From: Minisyncoccota bacterium
GTDB lineage: Bacteria; Patescibacteriota; Microgenomatia; UBA1400; PJMF01
Length of the DNA stretch: 53,065 nt
NCBI GenBank assembly: GCA_029881675.1
Contig: JAOUMD010000004.1
Location: forward strand, 1-53,065
Direction: 5' to 3'
Shown: one piece after another, positions 13,467 through 21,331 of the stretch
How positions within the stretch are numbered: the stretch's first letter is position 1
Layout of the letters: every line of letters starts with the position of its first letter
Notes under the pieces: generated by a model
The model's database searches: none
Told to the model about the DNA's origin: nothing
Seen by the model: only the letters and a program-made list of their open reading frames with translations
Position numbers and translations under genes: made by a program

Positions 13467-15239
13467 ATGAAAAAAGATAATAAAGAGTATCTATTTAAAT
13501 TGCGTCATTCAGCAGAGCATGTCTTGACTCAGGCAATGGTTAATCTCTATGGAAGAGATAAGATTATTATGGCCATGGGTCCTGCTACAGAAGAAGGGTT
13601 CTATTTTGATTTTGAGACAAAAGATATCAAGGTATCAGAAGAAAATTTTTCCAAGATTGAAAAAGAAATGTATAAGATCGTTAATAAAGGTTTTGATATT
13701 ACTCGTCATGAGATTGAGATTAGTGATGCTAGAGAATTATTTAAAGATAATTCATATAAGCAAGAATGGCTTGATGAGATTGAAGCAGCAGGAGAGAAGG
13801 CAACTGTTTATTGGACAGGAGAGCCTAATGCTGAGGGTAGTTTTGTAGATCTTTGTAAGGGTCCTCATATTGATAATACAAAAGAAATTGGAGCTATTAA
13901 GTTACTTAGTGTTGCTGGGGCATATTGGCGTGGTGATGAGAAAAACCAGATGTTAACTCGTATTTACGGGACTGCATTTGAAAGTAGAGAAGAGCTTAAG
14001 GCATATCTTCATATGCTTGAAGAAGCCAAGAAAAGAGATCATAAGAAACTTGGTAAAGAGTTAGACCTCTTTACTTTCTCTAACTTAGTTGGAGCAGGCT
14101 TACCGCTTTGGACTCCAAAAGGCACTCTAATTCGTAATATTCTGGAAGACTATGTCTGGCAACTTCGTAGTGCCAAAGGTTACCAAAAAGTCACTATTCC
14201 TCATATTACAAAAAAGGATTTATATGAGACTAGTGGCCATTGGGCAAAGTATGAGGATGATTTATTTAAGATTGAGACAAGAGAGGGACACACATTTGCT
14301 ATGAAGCCAATGAACTGTCCTCATCATACTCAGATTTATGATCACGTCCCAAGATCCTACAAAGATTTACCTCAAAGATATAGTGAGACAACTATGGTTT
14401 ACCGTGATGAACAATCTGGTGAGTTAAGTGGTCTTTCTCGTGTCAGATGTATTACCCAAGATGATGCCCATGTCTTTTGTAGAGAGTCACAACTTGAAGA
14501 TGAGATGTTAGCTATCTGGGATATTATTGAGACTTTTTATAAAGATACAGGTTTCCCTAAACTAGAAGTGAGATTATCCCTTCATGATCCAGAGAAGATG
14601 GAGAATTATCTTGGAGAAGAAGAAGATTGGCAACGTTGGGAAGATGGTTTAAGAAATCTAGCTAAAAAGCGTGGAGTAGAGTTTGTCGAACAAAAAGGCG
14701 AGGCAGCTTTCTATGGTCCTAAGATTGACTTCATTGCATATGACTCAATTGGTCGTGAGTGGCAAGTTGCTACAATTCAGGCTGATCGTAACATGCCAAA
14801 AAGCTTTGATTTAAACTGTGCCAATGAAGAAAATGAAGTAGAAAGAATAGTCATGGTCCATGCTGCAATCATGGGTTCAATAGAAAGATTTATGTCTATT
14901 CTAATTGAGCACCATGCAGGAGCATTCCCAGTTTGGATATCTCCAGTACAGGCAGTTGTTCTCCCTATCTCAGATAGACATTTAGAGTATGCAAAAGAAG
15001 TAGCAGCACAAGCATTAGAGTTAGGTCTTCGTGTTGAAGTAGTAGATACTAATGAGAGTCTTTCTAAAAAGATTAGAAATGCTCAAAAAGGCAAGATTCC
15101 ATATTCATTAGTAGTTGGTGACGAAGAAGTAGAGAAGAAGACAGTAGCTGTGCGTAGAAGAGGTGAGAGAGAACAAGAAGTGGTCTCTGTAGATGAGTTC
15201 TTGGCTAAGTTAGTTAAACAAGATCAGGATAAATCTTAA
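13467..15239 (+). CDS. thrS: Threonine--tRNA ligase (ThrRS), lacking the TGS domain
   Basis: A 590-aa class II aminoacyl-tRNA synthetase that charges tRNA-Thr in the cytoplasm. The usual N-terminal TGS domain (about 60 residues) is absent; the protein opens directly at the editing domain, with HSAEH at 14-18 and CKGPH at 130-134. The catalytic domain has MNCPHH (zinc ligand C284), VYRDEQSG (motif 2), QDDAH (H335) and SIERFMSILIEHHAG (motif 3, zinc ligand H482 or H483). The C-terminal anticodon-binding domain holds GKIPYSLVVGDEE and TVAVRRRGE. It has no Shine-Dalgarno. It lies behind the Thr leader attenuator, so its synthesis should rise when threonyl-tRNA is scarce. It ends at a hairpin shared with the convergent STAS gene. 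Confidence 0.97.
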   Translation: MKKDNKEYLFKLRHSAEHVLTQAMVNLYGRDKIIMAMGPATEEGFYFDFETKDIKVSEENFSKIEKEMYKIVNKGFDITRHEIEISDARELFKDNSYKQEWLDEIEAAGEKATVYWTGEPNAEGSFVDLCKGPHIDNTKEIGAIKLLSVAGAYWRGDEKNQMLTRIYGTAFESREELKAYLHMLEEAKKRDHKKLGKELDLFTFSNLVGAGLPLWTPKGTLIRNILEDYVWQLRSAKGYQKVTIPHITKKDLYETSGHWAKYEDDLFKIETREGHTFAMKPMNCPHHTQIYDHVPRSYKDLPQRYSETTMVYRDEQSGELSGLSRVRCITQDDAHVFCRESQLEDEMLAIWDIIETFYKDTGFPKLEVRLSLHDPEKMENYLGEEEDWQRWEDGLRNLAKKRGVEFVEQKGEAAFYGPKIDFIAYDSIGREWQVATIQADRNMPKSFDLNCANEENEVERIVMVHAAIMGSIERFMSILIEHHAGAFPVWISPVQAVVLPISDRHLEYAKEVAAQALELGLRVEVVDTNESLSKKIRNAQKGKIPYSLVVGDEEVEKKTVAVRRRGEREQEVVSVDEFLAKLVKQDQDKS

Positions 15240-15262
15240 ATATAATTTGTTATATAAAAGTA

Positions 15263-15295
15263 AACACCCTCGCTAGCAGTTGCTAGGAGGGTGTT
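15263..15295. terminator. Bidirectional hairpin between thrS and the STAS gene
   Basis: AACACCCT (15263-15270) pairs with AGGGTGTT (15288-15295), and an inner GCTAGC/GCTAG pairing extends the stem. T-rich bases follow only weakly on either strand. Confidence 0.7.
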
Positions 15296-15314
15296 CTTGT
15301 ATCTTGAGCATTGG

Positions 15315-15662
15315 CTATGCTGTGTGCAATATAGCTAATGCATCTTCTAAATTGGTTTGAATGTTCATGAACGTATCTAGACCGGTCATCGCAATCTTAT
15401 CTGTAACATTGTGGTGACAAGATTCAACAAAGATCAAGAGTTTATTCTCGTTTGCGTAGCGAATGAAGACCATCAGTCCTTCTTGAGACAGCTTTTCAAG
15501 CTGTCTCATATTGATGATGATCTTTTTTTCTTCTACCTTACCAAGAACATCCTCTAACTTGTCTCTGTCTTGAAAAGCTGAGTCAAGCAAACCATAGCAG
15601 AAGGTTCCAGACAGGCTGACTATCAAAACATCATCCTGTACTTCATGAGTTATATTAAGCAT
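15315..15662 (-). CDS. STAS-domain protein
   Basis: A 115-aa single STAS domain, the fold of anti-sigma-factor antagonists. The pattern is VLIVSLSGTF (strand 2), KKIIINMRQLEKLSQEGLMVFIRYA (strand 3 and helix 2), then LLIFVES, AMTGLDTFMNI and LEDALAIL. The helix-2 start, usually DSSG with a phosphorylated serine, is LSQEG, so classical phospho-switching is doubtful. I chose ATG 15662 because AAGGAG lies 7 nt upstream; an ATG at 15668 is only one base from that site. It has an extended -10 promoter (15726-15734) and a hairpin in its 5' UTR. No anti-sigma kinase is nearby. A second STAS-like protein is encoded next to it in the same direction. Confidence 0.8.
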   Translation of the reverse strand: MLNITHEVQDDVLIVSLSGTFCYGLLDSAFQDRDKLEDVLGKVEEKKIIINMRQLEKLSQEGLMVFIRYANENKLLIFVESCHHNVTDKIAMTGLDTFMNIQTNLEDALAILHTA

Positions 15663-15684
15663 CTCCATGCTCCTTATCTCTAAA

Positions 15685-15707
15685 GTTACATCTTTTGAGG
15701 ATGTAAC
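15685..15707 (-). promoter_or_regulatory. Leader hairpin of the STAS gene
   Basis: GTTACATC (15707-15700, minus strand) pairs perfectly over 8 bp with GATGTAAC (15692-15685), leaving a 7-nt loop. It sits between the promoter and the Shine-Dalgarno and has no T run, so a translation or stability role is more likely than termination. Confidence 0.6.
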
Positions 15708-15725
15708 CGCTTAATTTAGGTGTCA

Positions 15726-15734
15726 ATTATATCA
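15726..15734 (-). promoter_or_regulatory. Extended -10 promoter of the STAS gene
   Basis: TGATATAAT on the minus strand (15734-15726). The start falls near 15719, giving a 5' UTR of about 57 nt. Confidence 0.7.
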
Positions 15735-15774
15735 CTTTATATCAAAAGAAGATCGGTATGTCAGAAAATTATGT

Positions 15775-16182
15775 TTAGGCTGCTATGGGATCTGGATTAT
15801 TTCCTGTAAGGTTTACAAGAGCGAGTGGGTAAAAATCTGTGATATCTAAGTCTTCCAATGCTTCTATTTCTGTAAGAAAAGTTTTATAAAAAGAGCTAAA
15901 GCCAGTTACTTCAGCGGCATCAAATTGTTCTTTATTTGGAAAGACAACTCTAGTCTCAACTCCAAGTAGTTTAGCTTCTCTGGTAATTTGGAGGATCATT
16001 CTGAGGCATGTGCTCCCAGTCCCAGATTCAAAATGGGCCACAATAAGAGCTTTATTAATTAGTTTGAGGGCAGTATATGATTGGTGAAATATTTCTGTAC
16101 CACCATTGATTTGCCCATTCCAATTAATATCTAATTTTCCATTGTCACCATTGCGGTAGAATTCCATCTGAGATGAAGCCAT
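15775..16182 (-). CDS. STAS-like small protein
   Basis: A 135-aa soluble protein. Its order of strands and helices resembles STAS: LDINWNGQINGG, then ALIVAHFESGTGSTCLRMILQ, then REAKLLGVETRVVFPN, then VTGFSSFYKTFLTEIEAL. That last block parallels MTGLDTFMNI...LEDAL of the neighbouring STAS protein. The classic DSSG motif is not present. I start it at ATG 16182 because the longer frame to 16233 runs through the rplA terminator hairpin. No Shine-Dalgarno is visible. The partner and function are unknown; it may be a diverged paralogue of the gene at 15315. Assignment to STAS is inference from pattern only. Confidence 0.6.
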   Translation of the reverse strand: MASSQMEFYRNGDNGKLDINWNGQINGGTEIFHQSYTALKLINKALIVAHFESGTGSTCLRMILQITREAKLLGVETRVVFPNKEQFDAAEVTGFSSFYKTFLTEIEALEDLDITDFYPLALVNLTGNNPDPIAA

Positions 16183-16200
16183 TAATAGAATATTAGTACT

Positions 16201-16230
16201 AAAAAGCTCACACGTATAGTGTGAGCTTTT
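16201..16230 (-). terminator. Intrinsic terminator of rplK-rplA
   Basis: A 12-bp perfect inverted repeat (AAAAGCTCACAC at 16202-16213 with GTGTGAGCTTTT at 16219-16230) with loop GTATA. Minus-strand transcription runs into a short T run. It lies about 60 nt after rplA. Confidence 0.85.
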
Positions 16231-16289
16231 CATACTTTTTATTAATTATTAGTTATTTATTGATAAATAGCCATTAATTAAGTTTGTTT

Positions 16290-16979
16290 TTATTTTTCTA
16301 ATTGAACTTTAACACTAGGGCTCATAGTAGAACAAAGGTTAAGTTTTACAACTCTACCTTTGAATCCATTAAGAAGTGCCTCAACATTTGCAGCAAGTTC
16401 TTCTGTAGTCATGCTTGTTTTACCAACACCGACATGAACTAAAGGAGCTTTTCTTTCAGTTTTGATCATGACTTTACCAGCTTCAAGTTCTTTTTTCTTA
16501 GCTTCTGGGTTTGTAGTTAAAGTACCACTCTTAGGGTTAGGCATTAAACCTTTTGGACCTAAGACTCTAGCAAACTTTGTAAGCTTAGACATGTCTGAAG
16601 GTGTAGCAATAAGGACATCAAAATCAATATTACCTGCTTCAATATCTTTAATTACTTTGTCAGAGAAGATAGTAATTTTAGATGCTTTACCAGTAGAGTG
16701 AGGGAAACTAATGTTTGCATTAATTCCAGCCTCTTTTACTACTAAGTGAGCTTCAACTGTACCGTCAAATTTAGAATAAGAAAGAGATTTAACTAGCTCA
16801 AGAGCTTTGTTAAGATCATATCTTTTAGTCTTATCTAATTTAGATCTAGATAAAGTATATTTTTTACTTCTTAATCTTTGATTAACTTTTTGTTTTGTTT
16901 CTGCTACTTCTGTTGTTGGTTCTTCAACGATTTTAACGTCTTCAGTTCCAGAAATAGTTACATTTTTTGTTGTTCCCAT
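16290..16979 (-). CDS. rplA: Ribosomal protein uL1 with a shortened domain II
   Basis: A 229-aa L1 stalk protein. The core carries DKTKRYDLNKALELVKSL, SFPHSTGK, DFDVLIATPSDM, VLGPKGLMPNPKSGT and LCSTMSPSV. About 45 extra N-terminal residues are acidic and low-complexity. Compared with E. coli L1, the segment after the first strand of domain II (the AEAAKAAGAELVG region, some 15-20 residues) is missing, replaced by a few residues (SDKVIKD). Domain II is therefore compact. The start has a good AAGGAG site and lies 8 nt after rplK in one operon. L1 binds 23S rRNA and helps release deacylated tRNA; in many bacteria it also represses its own mRNA. Some Candidate Phyla bacteria lack ribosomal proteins altogether, so a trimmed L1 is notable. 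Confidence 0.95.
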   Translation of the reverse strand: MGTTKNVTISGTEDVKIVEEPTTEVAETKQKVNQRLRSKKYTLSRSKLDKTKRYDLNKALELVKSLSYSKFDGTVEAHLVVKEAGINANISFPHSTGKASKITIFSDKVIKDIEAGNIDFDVLIATPSDMSKLTKFARVLGPKGLMPNPKSGTLTTNPEAKKKELEAGKVMIKTERKAPLVHVGVGKTSMTTEELAANVEALLNGFKGRVVKLNLCSTMSPSVKVQLEK

Positions 16980-16987
16980 ATTTCTCC

Positions 16988-17410
16988 TTAAACTATCTGG
17001 ACACCCATACTACGGGCTGCACCTGCTATTGATTTCATTGCTGATTCAAGATCATTTGTATTAAGATCTGGCATTTTTTCTTCTGCGATTGCTCTTAATT
17101 GGTCTTTTGTCATAGTACCTGCAGAAACTTTGCCAGCTTCACCACTACCTTTTTTAAGTTTGATAGCTTGCATGATCATTGCTGAGACTGGAGGAAGTTT
17201 TAATTCAAATGTGAAAGATCTGTCTTTATAAACAGTAATTTCAGCAGGAATTGTTTGACCTCTTTTGTCTTTGGTTCTGTCATTATATTGTTTAATGAAG
17301 TCCATCATGTTAATACCAGCTTGACCTAGGATAGGTCCTACAGGTGGTGCAGGTGTTGCACTACCAGCTGGAAGATTAAGCTTGAGGACACTGATGATAG
17401 CTTTTGCCAT
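16988..17410 (-). CDS. rplK: Ribosomal protein uL11
   Basis: A 140-aa protein of normal length that binds the GTPase-associated region of 23S rRNA. The N-terminal domain has KLNLPAGSATPAPPVGPILGQ (proline-rich switch) and GINMMDFIKQYN; the C-terminal RNA-binding domain has KLPPVSAMIMQAIKLKKGSG and the terminal AGAARSMGVQIV. An AAGGAA Shine-Dalgarno precedes the ATG. It is the first gene of rplK-rplA, behind a structured leader of about 220 nt and an extended -10 promoter at 17636-17644. The SecE-NusG genes, usually directly upstream, are separated by a membrane-protein gene with its own promoter. Confidence 0.97.
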   Translation of the reverse strand: MAKAIISVLKLNLPAGSATPAPPVGPILGQAGINMMDFIKQYNDRTKDKRGQTIPAEITVYKDRSFTFELKLPPVSAMIMQAIKLKKGSGEAGKVSAGTMTKDQLRAIAEEKMPDLNTNDLESAMKSIAGAARSMGVQIV

Positions 17411-17630
17411 AAATGTTCCTTGTTTTAATTTCCACCATAAAGGTGATTTAAATAATTATTAATTTTGATTAAGATTTTAGAAAAAGAGTTAGCGTAAAGA
17501 CTTGTAGGGTGCTATTTATATAATTTGCACCTGGGGTAGAGAAGTGTATTCTCAAATATGTTGTCTTAACGCAAGTTATTTTTCAAATCTTGCTCCCTCA
17601 ATGTTTATTCTCCCGAGGTTTGGGAATAGA
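17411..17630 (-). ncRNA. Structured leader of rplK-rplA
   Basis: The 5' UTR of about 220 nt contains a long-range stem: GCGTTAAGAC (17572-17563, minus strand) pairs with GTCTTTACGC (17501-17492), 9 of 10 positions. It encloses a GGTGC/GCACC hairpin (17531-17527 with 17512-17508). The motif TTAAGACA also occurs at the base of the rplJ leader. By analogy with other bacteria this is probably a feedback target for L1 or another ribosomal protein, but the ligand is not identifiable by eye. Confidence 0.55.
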
Positions 17631-17635
17631 TAACA

Positions 17636-17644
17636 ATTATATCA
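17636..17644 (-). promoter_or_regulatory. Extended -10 promoter of rplK-rplA
   Basis: TGATATAAT on the minus strand (17644-17636), no clear -35. The start falls near 17629. Confidence 0.75.
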
Positions 17645-17700
17645 TCAAGTAGATAAATCTCTAGTAGAAGTATTGATTTGGGTTGTTATAAAGGTAAACT

Positions 17701-18264
17701 TTATTCTTGGATAGGATCTTTGGAAGGGTCTATTTCTTCTTTTTCCATAGTTTCTCCTTCAAGTGGAGTTTCATTTGGAGTTACTTCTGATGTTTCATCA
17801 ATAGATCCACTTGGAGTTGCAGCTTCGTTAATTAGAAATGCATCTACGTTTACAACAATATTCTTAGTTGGGTTATATAAGATAGCTTTATTAGCTTTTT
17901 GGTAAACAATAACTTTATCTCCATCAGTAGCATCTTTATAAAAGTCTTGTTGTGTTGCTAAAGATTTTGCATTGATTACGGTAGCCATGACTGGTTCTTC
18001 TCCCTGGGGAAGAGTCATCAGTTTTCCTATCTTTTTTACAGTAGCTCTAATTTCTTGTTTTGCTACCTCTTGTTGACCTTCAATACTAGAAAGTAAGTTA
18101 ATCTGTTCTTTGGCTTCTTCATATTTCTTGTTTGATTGGTAACCCCAGGCAAGAGAACCAGTAAGACCAACTAATAGAAGTAAAATTAAGACTTTTGTGA
18201 TTATGCCACCTGATTTTTTTTGTGATTGAGGTGATGTTGTTTGAGTTGTTTCTGTTTCTGACAT
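17701..18264 (-). CDS. Hypothetical single-pass membrane protein with coiled coil
   Basis: A 187-aa protein I do not recognise by name. A Ser/Thr-rich cytoplasmic tail (residues 1-18) precedes one transmembrane helix (about 20-42). A probable coiled coil (KKYEEAKEQINLLSSIEGQQEVAKQEIRATVKKI) is followed by a small domain with DGDKVIVYQKANKAILYNPTKN and an acidic tail. It should face outward. The ATG is 8 nt from TATAGA (18273-18278 plus-strand TCTATA; TGATATAGA as extended -10), so it is leaderless and separate from the secE-nusG transcript. No terminator is visible before the rplK promoter region. Confidence 0.75.
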   Translation of the reverse strand: MSETETTQTTSPQSQKKSGGIITKVLILLLLVGLTGSLAWGYQSNKKYEEAKEQINLLSSIEGQQEVAKQEIRATVKKIGKLMTLPQGEEPVMATVINAKSLATQQDFYKDATDGDKVIVYQKANKAILYNPTKNIVVNVDAFLINEAATPSGSIDETSEVTPNETPLEGETMEKEEIDPSKDPIQE

Positions 18265-18368
18265 TTAATCATTCTATATCAATTTATGGCTAAAATTCTA
18301 CTATAAAAATAATGGGCGATATTTTTGAGAAATATAACTCAATTCTTAAAGAAAGTTAAATGAGATGT

Positions 18369-18992
18369 TTATTCTGAAACTTTTTGGACTTGGAGGAAGT
18401 CTAGCTCAACTGGAGTCTCACGACCAAAGATAGAGACAAGGACTTCAACCTTACCTTTTTCTTCATTGATTGACTTAACAGTACCAAGGAATTCGTTGAA
18501 AGGACCATCAGTGATTCTGACAGCTTCACCTTCTGAGAATTCAGCTTTGTATTGTGGAGTAGCTTGAGTCATGTACTTCTTAATTGCTTCTACTTCATGT
18601 TTAGGTAGTGGGCGAGGCTTAGTGCCAACCCCAACAAAACCAGTAACACCTTGAGTAGTACGAACAGCTAACCAAGCTTGGTCAGTTAGTTCCATGTTTA
18701 CAAGCATATATCCTGGGAAAATCTTTTCGTTTACTGTTTTTCTTTTACCACGTTTAATTTGAATTTTTTCTTGAGTAGGAATTAAACAAGCAATAATTTT
18801 GTCAGTGAGGTGAAGTGTCTGTGCTCTTTGTTTAAGAGTTTCAGCAACTTTATTTTCATGACCAGAGTAAGTATGAACAACAAACCAACGAGCTTTTTTG
18901 TTTTCGACATCAGAAATTGTTACAACATTAGTTGTATCAACTTGTACTTCTTGTACTTCTGGAACTTCTGGTTGTGGTGTGTCTTGGTTCAT
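18369..18992 (-). CDS. nusG: Transcription termination/antitermination factor NusG
   Basis: A 207-aa NusG, which couples RNA polymerase with Rho or the ribosome. After an acidic N-terminal extension of about 33 residues comes the NGN domain (RWFVVHTYSGHENKVAETLKQR, then IFPGYMLVNMELTDQAWLAVRTTQGVTGFVG) and a C-terminal KOW domain (EGEAVRITDGPFNEFLGTV). The C-terminus follows the family pattern (VSIFGRETPVELDFLQVQK). It begins one base after the secE stop, so the two genes are transcribed together. Since neither gene has a distinct Shine-Dalgarno, translation of nusG probably depends on coupling with secE. Confidence 0.97.
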   Translation of the reverse strand: MNQDTPQPEVPEVQEVQVDTTNVVTISDVENKKARWFVVHTYSGHENKVAETLKQRAQTLHLTDKIIACLIPTQEKIQIKRGKRKTVNEKIFPGYMLVNMELTDQAWLAVRTTQGVTGFVGVGTKPRPLPKHEVEAIKKYMTQATPQYKAEFSEGEAVRITDGPFNEFLGTVKSINEEKGKVEVLVSIFGRETPVELDFLQVQKVSE

Positions 18993-18993
18993 A

Positions 18994-19176
18994 TTAGTTA
19001 ATTATGATTGCTATTACTTTTTTTAAAATTAAGTCTACTCCTGTTAGGTATAGTGCAACTACCATACTAATTATGACAACGAGAATTGTCATATCGATAG
19101 TTTGTTTTCTGGTTGGCCAGGTTACTTTCTTGAGTTCGCTGGTAACTTCTTTGATATAACTAACGGGATTCAACAT
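18994..19176 (-). CDS. secE: Preprotein translocase subunit SecE
   Basis: A 60-aa minimal SecE with the conserved amphipathic segment (YIKEVTSELKKVTWPTRKQT) and a single transmembrane helix at about residues 28-53. It clamps SecY in the inner membrane. The ATG lies 9 nt after TACAAT within TGATACAAT on the minus strand, an extended -10, so the mRNA has a leader of about two bases and is essentially leaderless. It heads the secE-nusG pair. Confidence 0.95.
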   Translation of the reverse strand: MLNPVSYIKEVTSELKKVTWPTRKQTIDMTILVVIISMVVALYLTGVDLILKKVIAIIIN

Positions 19177-19208
19177 GAGATGAGTATTGTATCATAATTT
19201 TAGGGGTA

Positions 19209-21269
19209 TTACACGCTTGGAGGGGTAATATCCTTATTCTTTAGCTTATCAAGCATTGAACTAGGTCTATTTTGGTTAGAAAAAACCTCTCCAGTATTAT
19301 TTTTGATTGGTGTGTTTTGAGGAATAGGCATCCTTGCTACCGGTGGAGACATAGCTGGTGGAATATTAGTCCCAACACCCTGAGTTTGAATAGATTCTTT
19401 CTTTAAAGAGTTTATTCTGTCTTGAATATTTTTTTCATAGACTGCGCCTGCTGGAGTACCACTCCCTGGAGCACCACCACTTGTAGGTGGCATTGGTGGT
19501 TCCTTGTCATCTTTTTTTCTTTTGAGGAAAGCTAAGAGGATGATCGCTGTGATTAAGCCAAGTCCAATTCCCATAAAGATAATTGGAAGTTTAGGGTTGG
19601 CCATGAAGTAGTTCTTAACTACGTCTAGAGCAGTTTCTTCATCTTCCATTCCGTCAAGATCTTTATCCATGTTATCTGTTCCAGCTGGTTTTTGCATTGT
19701 TTTATCTGAATCAATGGTAATTTCTCCTACAACAGCCTTATTAGGGTCTGTTTTACCAGTTTCTGTAGATCCATCACCAGAGCCTTTGGATGTAGTAGTA
19801 CCACCATAGACAGACTTTGAGACAAGTTTCTTGGTAGAGGCATTACATGAGTAACTACCTGGGTTTGTAGCTAGTCTACAAGCTCCTTGGTAACATCTTA
19901 AGTTAACATCACAATCATTATTTGAGCTACAACTTTCGTTACATGATTTAACAACAGAGCTTCTTTGAGCTATGGTTAGATCACTACAAGTTGTACTACT
20001 TAAGTTTTCTGGGTTTCTACAACTGTTGTTTTGACAGACTAGTCCATCAGCACACTCATTAGAGTCAGAGCAGTACTCATTACAGTTAAAGCTTAAACCT
20101 TGATCTGTTGGGTTAGAACAAGTATTACTAGTTACATTTGTAACAAGACGACATTGACCTGAGTAACATCTAAGGTTTACGTCACAGTCTGCATTAACTG
20201 CACAACTTTCATTACATGAAGCTATATCTGGATTTCCTCCAATCCCAGGATCATCAGTTGGATCCGGAGATACCGCAGGTGATGCAGATGGGCTAGGGGA
20301 AGGGGAGGTTTCTGGAGAAGCATCTGGACTAGCTTCTGGGCTAGCATCCGGATATTCACATCTTGGTGCACCTGCACAACCACATTCATCTGTTATACCT
20401 GGAAGAATAGTACCGCCCTCACAAAATCCTGGGGCTGGATCAAATTGTGCACAAACAATTTGATTGTTGTTATCTCTAGTACAAGCATCTGGACTTGCGC
20501 TTGGAGATGGAGATGCAGTAGGAGCAGCACAATACTTGGCTGGCATAACTTGGGCACATCCCATTCCATCTGGGCAAGGAGGCATAGGTGGTTGATAACA
20601 GATCTCTCCATTTGAACAGTCAGTGTCAGTTTGACAAGATTGTTGTGTCGTTACGGTTCCTATGTCAAAAGAAGTAGTTGCGATATGAGTTAGTTCGTCT
20701 TTTACTGGACTTGAAGCATGAACAGTTGAAATTGAGTTTTCTACATCAAAGTTTAAAGTAATTGTCCCACTCTTAGTTGGATTTACATCTAGAGATGCAA
20801 AAGGAGTAGCTGTATTTGATGAGAATGGTTGGCTAATTTGTTTTGGAAGGGCAATAATTGAAACTAAATATCCATCAGCTGTTGTTTCTACTTCAGAGTA
20901 GGCTAATTGAAGTGGCGCACTGTCTAGAATAGTAAAGACAGGTGGGTTAGGTAGAGTGTCAGTGACTACATTAAAGGTAAGTTGGACACCATCTGTTTGG
21001 ACACCAGCAGTATTGATTGAAAAATTAATTTTCCCAGGCTGATTTGGTCCAAGGTCTGCGGCAGACATTGTGACAGAAACTTTTCCATCAGCTACAGAAG
21101 CTTGCTGTCTGAGATCTTGGGATAATTTTAAGTCTTTTTGGACTAAAATCATGCCAATAGCACCTCCAACAATCATTAAAATAGAAACAAAAATAGCTAA
21201 TTTTGCTAGGAATTGATCCCAACTACTTTTTTTCATTGCAATGAGTTTTGGAGAGATATTCTTTTTCAT
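19209..21269 (-). CDS. Surface-anchored protein with cohesin-like domain and Cys-rich repeats
   Basis: A 686-aa membrane protein. An N-terminal transmembrane segment (about 21-45) precedes a beta-rich domain (about 48-205; VSVTMSAADLGPNQPGKINFSI, GVQLTFNVV, FASLDVNPTKSGTITLNFDV) that resembles a cohesin. Cys-rich modules follow: CQTDTDCSNGEICY, CTRDNNNQIVC..., and three repeats of the CNESC...CDVNLRCY...CR type (about 355-485), separated by a Pro/Ser/Glu linker. A second transmembrane helix lies at about 570-592, then a Lys-rich and Pro-rich cytoplasmic tail. Two neighbours carry dockerins, so this could be their docking site. Cohesin identity is inferred from strand pattern and context, not a full match. 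No Shine-Dalgarno is evident. Confidence 0.75.
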   Translation of the reverse strand: MKKNISPKLIAMKKSSWDQFLAKLAIFVSILMIVGGAIGMILVQKDLKLSQDLRQQASVADGKVSVTMSAADLGPNQPGKINFSINTAGVQTDGVQLTFNVVTDTLPNPPVFTILDSAPLQLAYSEVETTADGYLVSIIALPKQISQPFSSNTATPFASLDVNPTKSGTITLNFDVENSISTVHASSPVKDELTHIATTSFDIGTVTTQQSCQTDTDCSNGEICYQPPMPPCPDGMGCAQVMPAKYCAAPTASPSPSASPDACTRDNNNQIVCAQFDPAPGFCEGGTILPGITDECGCAGAPRCEYPDASPEASPDASPETSPSPSPSASPAVSPDPTDDPGIGGNPDIASCNESCAVNADCDVNLRCYSGQCRLVTNVTSNTCSNPTDQGLSFNCNEYCSDSNECADGLVCQNNSCRNPENLSSTTCSDLTIAQRSSVVKSCNESCSSNNDCDVNLRCYQGACRLATNPGSYSCNASTKKLVSKSVYGGTTTSKGSGDGSTETGKTDPNKAVVGEITIDSDKTMQKPAGTDNMDKDLDGMEDEETALDVVKNYFMANPKLPIIFMGIGLGLITAIILLAFLKRKKDDKEPPMPPTSGGAPGSGTPAGAVYEKNIQDRINSLKKESIQTQGVGTNIPPAMSPPVARMPIPQNTPIKNNTGEVFSNQNRPSSMLDKLKNKDITPPSV

Positions 21270-21331
21270 GTCTACTTATATTTATATATGTTTTTGGTTG
21301 CTATTTATAGGTCAGGTTTTTAATTATTAGT

